Source of the DNA: Uliginosibacterium sp. 31-16
GTDB taxonomy: Bacteria > Pseudomonadota > Gammaproteobacteria > Burkholderiales > Rhodocyclaceae
Assembly: GCF_030730865.1 (NCBI RefSeq)
Contig: NZ_JAVALZ010000002.1
Location: forward strand, 186,001 to 250,000
Length of the DNA: 64,000 nt
Direction of reading: 5' to 3'
Shown here: positions 46,735-55,795 of the stretch, piece by piece
How positions within the stretch are numbered: the stretch's first letter is position 1
How the letters are laid out: every line of letters starts with the position of its first letter
Made by a program: the position numbers and the translations under genes
The notes under the pieces: generated by a model
Seen by the model: the letters and a program-made list of their open reading frames with translations, nothing else
Databases searched by the model: none
What the model was told of the DNA's origin: nothing

Positions 46735-49230
46735 ATGGCAAATCGCCACACATTCCCTCCCTCCGTCGTGTGCCACAACGCGCAAAGCGAACGAAGGATT
46801 GCCGCGCTTACCTTGAACGCTACAACCATCGCCGTTCGCACCACCTTGATGACGGGGCTGGTTCTCGGCTCCATCGGTTTCACCCTGCCCGCTGCTTACG
46901 CACAGAGCACTGCATCCACTAGCAGCACCGCGCGCAGCTACAACATCCAGGCAGGACCGCTGGATCGTGTGTTGAACAGCTTTGCCGCCGTCACTGGCGT
47001 CGAATTCAGCGCAGATGCCAGCCTGCTGCAAGGCCGCAGCAGCCGTGGCCTGTCCGGCATCTTCACGGTCGAGCAGGGCTTTGCCGAATTACTGCGCGGC
47101 CATGACCTGAATGCCAGCCGCCAGAGCAATGGAAGCTACACCCTCGTCAAGCCCAACGAGCCGCGTCAGAGTCCGTCCGGGGAAGCGACCCTGGCACCAG
47201 TCAAAGTCACCGGCACCACCCTCTCCCCTACCGATCTGCCTGCATCCTTCGCTGGCGGCCAGGTGGCGCGCGGCGCCAAGCTCGGCGTACTGGGCAATGT
47301 TGACGTCATGGACGCCCCTTTCAATGTCACAGCCTACACCGCCCAAACCATCGCAGATCAGCAAAGTGCGACCGTTGGTGAAGTGCTGCGCAACGACCCT
47401 TCAGTCCGCTTTACCACCAGTGACGGCCACAACGCCGAGAACATCACCATTCGCGGTTTCGAAGTCAATTCCTCCGAACTGGCCTTCAACGGCATGTACG
47501 GCATGCTGCCCGGTGCCCACGTGCCAACCGAATTCATCGAACGCGTGGAAGTTTTCAAAGGCCCAGCCGCCATGCTCTCCGGCATTTCTCCAAGCGGCGC
47601 CGTTGGCGGCGTTGTCAATCTGGTGACCAAGCGAGCTCCCGACCAGGATCTGACCCGCACCACAAGCAGTTATACATCAGCATCCCACCTTTCCCAGGCA
47701 GTAGATATCGGCCGCCGTTTCGGCTCTGAAAAACGGCTCGGCGTGCGTTTCAACGGTTCGCTGGGTTACGGCGAGACAGGACTGGAAGATCAGAAGAAAC
47801 GCGACAATTTCTTCTCCCTCGGCGTCGACTACCGTGGTGATCGCTGGAAAATGGAATTCGACACCTACTCGGCACACCAGAACCAATACAACGGCAGTCC
47901 GCTGATGATCGGCTTCAGCAAGCTTGGCCGCGTGCTAGACGCCCCGGACCCGGACAAGAACGCCCTGCGCGGCACGTTTGCCCGCCAGCGAACCGATGGC
48001 GCCATGTTGCGTGGCGAACTTGAACTCACTCGCCAGCTCAGTGCCTACGCTGCCGTCGGCACCGCCAATTACAACTACGACGGCTTCCTTAATGGCACCC
48101 GGGTAGTGGTAGCCAATGCCAGTGGAGATGCCACCGGACAGACCTACAACCAGGGCGGCTACACTCGCGGCACCTCAGCCGAGACCGGCCTGCGCGCCAA
48201 TCTTGCCACCGGCAGCATTGCCCACCAGCTCGTAGCCAGCTTCTCCTCCCACAAAACCACCACAGGAATTGCGCCAGTCACGACCAGCGCCAGCTACACC
48301 ACCAACATTTACGACCCGCTCGAAAGTCCGACCATCGCCGGCGCTCATGGCACAGTCGCCCGCTCGGCGGACAACCACAACACCAGTGTTGCGCTGGCTG
48401 ACACCCTGAGCCTGTTTGAAGACACGACGCTGCTCACCCTGGGCGCCCGTTCCCAGCATGTACGCCAGAAGATGGCCAGCCCCAAGGCCTATGACGAGAC
48501 CGCTGTCACGCCGATGCTGGGACTGGTCGTGAAACCCTGGGGGTCTGACGTTTCCTTGTACGGCAACTACATCGAAGGCCTGAGCTCAGGGATCACCGTT
48601 GGAGTGGGATACGCCAATCAGGGCGACACCCTGGCGCCCTACAAAACCCGCCAGAAAGAAATCGGCGTGAAATGGGAATCCGGCAGTTATATCAACACCC
48701 TCAGCCTGTTCAGCATCCTCAAGCCTTCGGCCATCGACGTCGGCAGCGGAGCGTCGAAGACGCTGGCACAGGACGGTGAGCAGGAAAATCAGGGCATCGA
48801 GTGGAGCATCGCCGGCCAGCTCAACCGCCAGGTCCGCGTACTGGGTGGCGTAGCCTACACGGTGGGGGAACAGGTTCGCGCCTCCAGTGCTGCCAATGAC
48901 GGCAAGAAAGCCCCAGGCATACCGGCCTGGACAGCCAACCTCGGCAGTGAATGGGACCTGCCCTGGGTGCAGGGCCTGAGCTTCAACGGACGTGTCACTT
49001 ACACCGGCGAGCAATACCTGGATGCGGCCAACACGCTCGAACTTCCATCCTGGACACGCTGGGATGCGGGAGCCAACTACCGCTTCAGCGCAGGGGGCCG
49101 ACCTGTAGTGCTACGCATGGCGGTCGAGAACCTGACTGACACGCACTACTGGTCCGGTCGTTTTGGAGATGGCATGGCCACCCTGGGCGCCCCACGTACC
49201 TACAAGCTCTCGGCCACGGTGGACTTCTGA
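46735..49230 (+). CDS. TonB-dependent siderophore receptor with STN signalling domain
   Basis: The 831-residue outer-membrane receptor has an extended leader with cleavage probably after AYA (residue 56), an STN domain (about 66-120, RSYNIQAGPLDRVLNSFAA) that signals to FecR, a plug domain (ITIRGFEVN, SGISPSGAVGGVVNLVTKRAP) and a 22-strand barrel ending in aromatic-terminated TYKLSATVDF. The layout matches FpvA/FoxA/FhuE-type ferric siderophore receptors. AAGGAC lies before the ATG; the 170-bp gap from fecR probably contains the FecI-dependent promoter. The DUF3325 gene overlaps its stop. Confidence 0.92.
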   Translation: MANRHTFPPSVVCHNAQSERRIAALTLNATTIAVRTTLMTGLVLGSIGFTLPAAYAQSTASTSSTARSYNIQAGPLDRVLNSFAAVTGVEFSADASLLQGRSSRGLSGIFTVEQGFAELLRGHDLNASRQSNGSYTLVKPNEPRQSPSGEATLAPVKVTGTTLSPTDLPASFAGGQVARGAKLGVLGNVDVMDAPFNVTAYTAQTIADQQSATVGEVLRNDPSVRFTTSDGHNAENITIRGFEVNSSELAFNGMYGMLPGAHVPTEFIERVEVFKGPAAMLSGISPSGAVGGVVNLVTKRAPDQDLTRTTSSYTSASHLSQAVDIGRRFGSEKRLGVRFNGSLGYGETGLEDQKKRDNFFSLGVDYRGDRWKMEFDTYSAHQNQYNGSPLMIGFSKLGRVLDAPDPDKNALRGTFARQRTDGAMLRGELELTRQLSAYAAVGTANYNYDGFLNGTRVVVANASGDATGQTYNQGGYTRGTSAETGLRANLATGSIAHQLVASFSSHKTTTGIAPVTTSASYTTNIYDPLESPTIAGAHGTVARSADNHNTSVALADTLSLFEDTTLLTLGARSQHVRQKMASPKAYDETAVTPMLGLVVKPWGSDVSLYGNYIEGLSSGITVGVGYANQGDTLAPYKTRQKEIGVKWESGSYINTLSLFSILKPSAIDVGSGASKTLAQDGEQENQGIEWSIAGQLNRQVRVLGGVAYTVGEQVRASSAANDGKKAPGIPAWTANLGSEWDLPWVQGLSFNGRVTYTGEQYLDAANTLELPSWTRWDAGANYRFSAGGRPVVLRMAVENLTDTHYWSGRFGDGMATLGAPRTYKLSATVDF

Positions 49231-49523
49231 TGACTGCAGCGCTGTTGCCCGGTCTGCTTCTGACCCTGGCTGGCGGCCTGGCGATTTACCTCGCCTCGCC
49301 ACATCAGCGATGGCGCGCCCGGCCCCTGCCCGCCCGCCCGGCACGGGTGGGCGGCTCGGTGCTGCTGGCAATAGCTTTCATCGCGTTGAGCCAGCCATTG
49401 CAGGGGGTGGTGGCCGCTTTCACCCTGCTCACCTGGCTGATGCTGTTGTGGATCGCTCTGCCTTACATCGGCGCCCTGTACTCGCCGCACGTTGCAAAGA
49501 GAAAAGAAGGGAATGCGGAATGA
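49230..49523 (+). CDS. DUF3325 membrane protein
   Basis: A 97-residue protein with three hydrophobic segments (about 4-22, 43-62 and 65-84). DUF3325 genes recur between TonB receptor and PepSY genes in iron loci; function unknown. Its ATG overlaps the receptor stop (TGATG) and its end overlaps the next gene. Confidence 0.78.
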   Translation: MTAALLPGLLLTLAGGLAIYLASPHQRWRARPLPARPARVGGSVLLAIAFIALSQPLQGVVAAFTLLTWLMLLWIALPYIGALYSPHVAKRKEGNAE

Positions 49524-49819
49524 CTTCAGTCTCCACCGTCAAGCCCGCGCCAATCCGCCGCGACTGGTTCGTCAAATCGCTGGCAGGTGCTCTGCTGGGC
49601 CTCACCCTGGCTTTCGCCTGCAGCGGCCTGTTCGCACTTGTTGCCAGCGGACTCGCTCCGAGCGCCCGCGCCCAGCTCATGATGTGGCTGGTCGTTCCGG
49701 TATGGCTGAGCGTGTTCTCTGGCTGTTATTTCTTCACCAGCGGCCTGCGTGCCTGGCTCTGGCTTGGCGGCGCCAATCTGCTGGCCTGGGGCGTGCTCGG
49801 CGCTGCCCGCCTGATCTGA
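49520..49819 (+). CDS. DUF3649 membrane protein
   Basis: The 99-residue protein has three membrane segments and starts with a basic stretch (APIRRDWFVKSLAGALLG). It is of the DUF3649 type usually found next to DUF3325 and PepSY genes, probably as a small partner of the iron-reductase complex (inference). ATGA overlap with the DUF3325 gene. Confidence 0.75.
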   Translation: MTSVSTVKPAPIRRDWFVKSLAGALLGLTLAFACSGLFALVASGLAPSARAQLMMWLVVPVWLSVFSGCYFFTSGLRAWLWLGGANLLAWGVLGAARLI

Positions 49820-49830
49820 CTGGAAACTGC

Positions 49831-51441
49831 ATGCGCAGCGATTACATCCGCATCTACAAGAGCGTTCATACCTGGACTGGCATTCTCACCGGTCTGGCCC
49901 TGTTCATTGCCTTTTACGCGGGAGCCCTGACCGTGTTCAAGGAGCCGTTGGCACGCTGGGTGTCGCCGCCAGCACCGGCCGCCCTGGCTGTGTCGCTGGC
50001 GGACAGCCAGGTGCTGATCGAGCGTACGCTGGCGGCCCACCCGGCAGCCACCAAGGGTTTTCAGCTCAATCTGGAGCTGGCCGAACATCAACCCGCGCGC
50101 ATGAGCTGGCATGAACGGGAAGAAGGTCAGGACGACCATGACGCCCTGGCCGGACGCCACTACACCGCCACCCTGAGCACCAACGGCAGCGCCCGCATCG
50201 AAGAGGCACAACCCTCGCAGCTCGCCGAATTCATCGACATCCTGCATCGCGTGGTGGGCCTGCCCTTCGATAACGACCCGGCCCGCTGGTTCATGGGTAT
50301 CGTCGCCAGTCTCTACGCGCTGGCACTGTTCTCCGGCGTGATCGTGCTGCTGCCTTCACTGGTGAAGGACTTCTTCGCCCTGCGTGCAGGCAAAAACCTC
50401 AAACGCATGTGGCTTGACGCCCACAACATCGTAGGCATTGTCAGCCTGCCCTTTCACATCGTGATGGCCATCACGGCCGTGGTCTTTGCCTACCACGACG
50501 GCATTTACGCCTTGCAGAACCGGCTCATCCACAGCGGAAATCTTGCCGGGGCCTTCGTCGGCTCGCCAACGGCCAAGCCAGCCCCGCGCGATCCGGCCAG
50601 CATGCTGCCTCCACCCGAGTTGCTGGCCCGTGCCAGTGCACTTGCGCCAGACTTCATGCCAAGCAGCCTGCAGTACGTCAACCTCGGCAGTCCACGTGCC
50701 ATGGTCAGGGTTTGGGGAACCACCCCCGCCTCGCTGGCCCCCCGTGCGCTGGGTGGCTTCGTGGCGCTGGATCCGTTCAGCGGCAAAGTGTTGAACAGCG
50801 ATTTCATGCCCGGCAAGCAGAACGGCGCCAACCTCACCATTTCAAGTTTCTTCGCCCTGCATATGGCAACCTTTGGCGGCATGCCGGTGCGCTGGATGTA
50901 TTTCCTGCTCGGGCTTGCCGGCGCCTGGCTGTTCTATAGCGGCAACCTGTTATGGATCGAATCGCGTCGCAAGAAGGCACAACAGTCTGGCAGCATCCCG
51001 GAGCAGCGCCGCGACACACGCTGGCTCGCTGCCGGCACGGTTGGCGTGTGCTTTGGCTGCATCAGCGGCATATCGCTCACCATCGCTGCCGGCAAATGGC
51101 TGAACGGCCATGTGGCAGACCTGAATGCCTGGCACTGGTACGTCTATTACGCCATCTTCTTCGCCAGCCTCGCCTGGGCCTTCCTGCGCGGGCCAGGGCG
51201 TGCGGCAGTCGAATTGCTGTGGCTGACCGCGCTATGCACCTTCGCCATCCCGCTCACCAGCCTGCTGGCATGGCTCAGCCCGGCACTGGGCATGTGGGCA
51301 CACACCAGCACCCTGGGGGTAGACCTCACCGCGCTGGCCGGCGGTTTCATGCTGCTCTGGGCCGCACGCGCCACGGCACGACGGGTCCGCAGCGGCCCTG
51401 CGGACAGCGTGTGGAGCGCGCCCTGCGCCGCAAAGGCCTGA
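49831..51441 (+). CDS. PepSY-domain membrane protein (FoxB/PiuB-like)
   Basis: The 536-residue inner-membrane protein has four or more main helices and PepSY-associated motifs: an N-terminal KSVHTWTGILTGLALFIAF helix with a conserved His, a periplasmic PepSY region, DAHNIVGIVSLPFHIVMAIT around the third helix and a C-terminal helix set. Relatives (FoxB, PiuB, FpvG) reduce ferric siderophores in the periplasm or help iron release using helix His residues. ATG 49831 follows the DUF3649 gene by 11 bp; the longer frame from 49492 is an overlap artefact. Last gene of the iron operon. Confidence 0.88.
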   Translation: MRSDYIRIYKSVHTWTGILTGLALFIAFYAGALTVFKEPLARWVSPPAPAALAVSLADSQVLIERTLAAHPAATKGFQLNLELAEHQPARMSWHEREEGQDDHDALAGRHYTATLSTNGSARIEEAQPSQLAEFIDILHRVVGLPFDNDPARWFMGIVASLYALALFSGVIVLLPSLVKDFFALRAGKNLKRMWLDAHNIVGIVSLPFHIVMAITAVVFAYHDGIYALQNRLIHSGNLAGAFVGSPTAKPAPRDPASMLPPPELLARASALAPDFMPSSLQYVNLGSPRAMVRVWGTTPASLAPRALGGFVALDPFSGKVLNSDFMPGKQNGANLTISSFFALHMATFGGMPVRWMYFLLGLAGAWLFYSGNLLWIESRRKKAQQSGSIPEQRRDTRWLAAGTVGVCFGCISGISLTIAAGKWLNGHVADLNAWHWYVYYAIFFASLAWAFLRGPGRAAVELLWLTALCTFAIPLTSLLAWLSPALGMWAHTSTLGVDLTALAGGFMLLWAARATARRVRSGPADSVWSAPCAAKA

Positions 51442-51465
51442 CAACGATCTGCACGCTTGCGTTCT

Positions 51466-51494
51466 GGCCCGATCCCCCGGTCGGGCCTTTTTTT
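51466..51494 (+). terminator. Rho-independent terminator of the iron operon
   Basis: GGCCCGA (51466-51472) and TCGGGCC (51481-51487) followed by seven T; identical in stem and loop to the terminator at 44801-44830. Confidence 0.9.
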
Positions 51495-51516
51495 GCCCTA
51501 CTTTTTCTCAAAGTCC

Positions 51517-51632
51517 GCACAGCCGCATCCGGCGGACTTCTTCGGGCAGGCATAGCCCAAAACCAATCCGCATGCGCCTCTCCGGGCAGGCATTGCTGCA
51601 AGCCAAGCTACACGCGGCTCTTCGGGAACACG
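51517..51632. repeat. Family A composite palindromic repeat, locus 10
   Basis: ACAGCCGC plus GGCGGACTTCTTCGGGCAGGC at 51518-51551, then partial units ending CTCTCCGGGCAGGC (51590) and GCGGCTCTTCGGG (51627). With the terminator it fills the 309-bp gap before ettA. Confidence 0.65.
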
Positions 51633-51750
51633 CTGCATTCAGGGCGACGCCTTCCAGCGCTGGCCCTGCAGAGCAGGGAGTCTTCACCCGCCCTCACGCC
51701 CAACAAGGTAAACTCCGCCCTTCACAATTATCCCCATCCCCGGAATCCCA

Positions 51751-53415
<1,665 letters not shown>

Positions 53416-53437
53416 TGCATTGACGCGGCACCGACAA

Positions 53438-53468
53438 CAAAAAAACCCGCCGATTGGCGGGTTTTTTG
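53438..53468 (+). terminator. Rho-independent terminator of ettA
   Basis: CCCGCC, loop GATT, GGCGGG at 53446-53461, flanked by A-run and TTTTTT, so it can act in both directions. The same core occurs at 57829-57844 and, with one change, near 63590. Confidence 0.9.
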
Positions 53469-53519
53469 TTACCTGCCGGGAAAGACCCATCCAGAAAGCC
53501 TGACAGCACCTGCATCCCG

Positions 53520-53592
53520 AAAACCCGCATCCGGCGGGCCTGTGCAAGGCACATTGCCAGAGAATCAATACACAAGCAGCTCTTCAGCCGGT
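53520..53592. repeat. Family A repeat, partly degenerate, locus 11 (in a 402-bp gap)
   Basis: AAAACCCGCATCCGGCGGGC at 53520-53538 and AGCTCTTCAGCCGG near 53590 are the recognisable ends. The rest of 53593-53817 shows no feature beyond the ribosome site of the next gene. Confidence 0.5.
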
Positions 53593-53817
53593 CTTTAAAC
53601 CACCTCCTGACCGTCCGCTTGGGCTGTCACTCCGCTCATCGTGCTTTATCCGGATCGGGAATGCGGACGTGAGAGACTTTCTGCTTAACACCCGCTGTCT
53701 GCACAAGCGGGGATTTTCGATACCGGGGTGCGCGCGAAGCCTGTAGCAAGGCACGAAGCGTGAGCAGTCAGATCTGCGAGCAGGTCTTGCCGGACAGAAA
53801 CAGCAGGGAGAGCAACA

Positions 53818-55236
53818 GTGTTCACGATTCGCAGATCAGTCTTTCTGGTTTCATTGGTATTGCCGGCGCTGATGGCGGCCTGCGGTGGTGGAGGTGGCGG
53901 CGGAGGTAGCAGCGATGCTTCGTCTGCAGCGAGTGGTTCTTCGTCCAGCTCAAGTTCTGGCTCCAGCAGTTCGTCCAGTTCAAGCTCCTCCAGCTCCTCT
54001 TCAAGTTCTTCCAGCTCATCAAGCTCCTCGTCCGGCGGCTCAGGCAGCTGCGATGCGCTGGCGCAGCGCGTGCGCAGCACCGCCGTCACGGTAAGCGCCG
54101 CAGCGATCAATGACGAATACACCCCGACGATCATCGCGCCGAAGGCTGACGGAAGCTCCCTGCTCGCCTGGCGCGATACCTCCGGCAGCATCATCAAGCT
54201 CGCCAAGCTCGGCAGCACGGACACGCTGCAGAGCTATCTGCCGGATATCGCCGGCCTTGAAGTGCACGATGTGCTGAATGATTCGCGAGGCAGTGTGCTG
54301 GCGGTGGTTTCGAACGACCCGGACATTTATTCGTCGAAATACTGTTACGGCGCCACGACGACCGACAAGAACGTGTGCGGCAAGATGGATCTGGTGGGCA
54401 TCGATGCCAGTGGCAACAGCCGCTTCCGCACCACGCTGACCAAGAAGGGCAATGCCGATAGCGTCGGTGCGCAGTTCATCTGGTGGTATGGCCACACCGC
54501 GCGTATCGCCACGGATGGCAGCCGCTACGGCGTGTATTACCGCAGCGCCATGTCGACGGCACGAGACGGAGTGGCCGGCGAAGTGGATATCCACGCTGGC
54601 GACACGCTGAAATTCGTCAGCAGCGCCGGCGCGGTGGAAAGCGGCGGTTGGGACTGGGGCTGCAGCCACAGCTGGTCCGTGCGCCTTGGCTACAACGGCA
54701 GCTGGGGTGCCGCCTGCCACGGCGACGCTTATCCGAACGCGATGAAACTGTCGCGACTTTCATCCAGCACGGCAACGGCCAGCGATCTGAGCTGGCTGTC
54801 CGGCACGGATGCCGCCACGCGGGCACTGGGCGGGCTGGTGCCGGTCAGCGGATCCGGCTTCTGGATGAATTACATCCAGACCAGCAACAGCACCCTTGTG
54901 CTGAAACTGGCAAAGCTCGGCAACAGCGGCACGACGCTGAGCACGGACTTGGCCATTGCGGGAGCCACCGGGCTGGATGCGACATATCCCTTCCGCCCCT
55001 ACATGGCCGCGCTGGGCTCCGACAAGCTGCTGCTGGGCTGGAAAGCCGGCGGCAAGATGGTGATCGCCACGGCGAGTGCGAGCACCGGCGCGATTCTCGA
55101 AGGCCCCTACACAACCGCGACGTCCGCCAGCAACTTCCAGGAGTTCATCCCTGCTCCGAATGGTGACGTGGTGTGGGCACACAGCGCCGGCGGCAAAACC
55201 ATCACGGTGAATCGCGTGGCGGCCTGCAAACTGTAA
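53818..55236 (+). CDS. Poly-serine-linker lipoprotein of unknown function
   Basis: The 472-residue protein starts at GTG 53818 with AGGGAGA upstream. It has a lipoprotein signal (LMAAC, Cys22) followed by eight Gly, then Ser41-47, Gly48 and Ser49-72, a 32-residue nearly pure serine linker, and a ~395-residue C-terminal region with repeated Trp/Gly strands (SGGWDWGCSHSW, GFWMNYIQTSN, DKLLLGWKAGG). The pattern of short beta repeats suggests a propeller-like fold, which is inference. Poly-Ser linkers join lipid anchors or binding modules to extracellular enzymes in polysaccharide-degrading bacteria. I recognise no catalytic motif. Its layout repeats that of the lipoprotein at 55796. Confidence 0.8.
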   Translation: MFTIRRSVFLVSLVLPALMAACGGGGGGGGSSDASSAASGSSSSSSSGSSSSSSSSSSSSSSSSSSSSSSSSGGSGSCDALAQRVRSTAVTVSAAAINDEYTPTIIAPKADGSSLLAWRDTSGSIIKLAKLGSTDTLQSYLPDIAGLEVHDVLNDSRGSVLAVVSNDPDIYSSKYCYGATTTDKNVCGKMDLVGIDASGNSRFRTTLTKKGNADSVGAQFIWWYGHTARIATDGSRYGVYYRSAMSTARDGVAGEVDIHAGDTLKFVSSAGAVESGGWDWGCSHSWSVRLGYNGSWGAACHGDAYPNAMKLSRLSSSTATASDLSWLSGTDAATRALGGLVPVSGSGFWMNYIQTSNSTLVLKLAKLGNSGTTLSTDLAIAGATGLDATYPFRPYMAALGSDKLLLGWKAGGKMVIATASASTGAILEGPYTTATSASNFQEFIPAPNGDVVWAHSAGGKTITVNRVAACKL

Positions 55237-55309
55237 GGTCACGCAGGCGACCCCGCACAAACGCATTCGCAGCAACGCGGGGCAGCACCGGCTTCGGTAC
55301 AGGCCACAA

Positions 55310-55338
55310 AGATCCCGCCAGATACCGGCGGGATTTTT
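55310..55338 (+). terminator. Rho-independent terminator
   Basis: ATCCCGCC at 55312-55319 pairs with GGCGGGAT at 55327-55334 and is followed by TTTT; it ends the preceding lipoprotein gene. Confidence 0.85.
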
Positions 55339-55378
55339 CCATCAAGCATTGTTCTGCCAATAGCCGCTAAGCTGGCGT

Positions 55379-55496
55379 CGCCAGAAACCCGCTCCTGGCG
55401 GACTTCTCCAGCCACCCTGCCCGCACTGGACCGACAGCCAAGCCTCTTCGGCAGGCATGTCTGAAGAGCCAAGTCCGGTGCGGCTCTCCAGCCGGC
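55379..55496. repeat. Family A composite palindromic repeat, locus 12 (in a 559-bp gap)
   Basis: CCAGAAACCCGC plus GGCGGACTTCTCCAGCC (55381-55412) and inverted half CTGAAGAGCCAAG plus GTGCGGCTCTCCAGCCGG (55461-55495). The rest of the gap (55497-55795) has no recognisable feature apart from the AAGGA ribosome site of the next gene. Confidence 0.7.
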
Positions 55497-55795
55497 CCAT
55501 ATGCGGTAAACGCGGGAACTCTTGCTTCATCAGCCAGCGAGCAGGAATCCTTGCAGGCGGAATTTCCCGAGCCACCGTTCGACAGTTTTCCTTTGCGCAG
55601 GCAGGAAGATTTTCCGCCAGAAAAGCCATGCAGCCGCCATACCGCGCCACCGATCCATCCAGCGCGGGACTCTCCGCGAAGGAAAGCTTAACGTCACCTT
55701 CAAGGAGCAGATCCGGTAGCTAACAGGGGCCGGCATCTTGCCAGGACACCATTCATCAGATCGCTGATCAGGCAAAGAAAACAAGGATATCCGGC

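Noticed and set aside
55457-55723. 88-codon frame between the two poly-Ser lipoproteins
   Set aside because: Begins in a family A repeat, no ribosome site, Ser/Arg-rich shadow-like composition.
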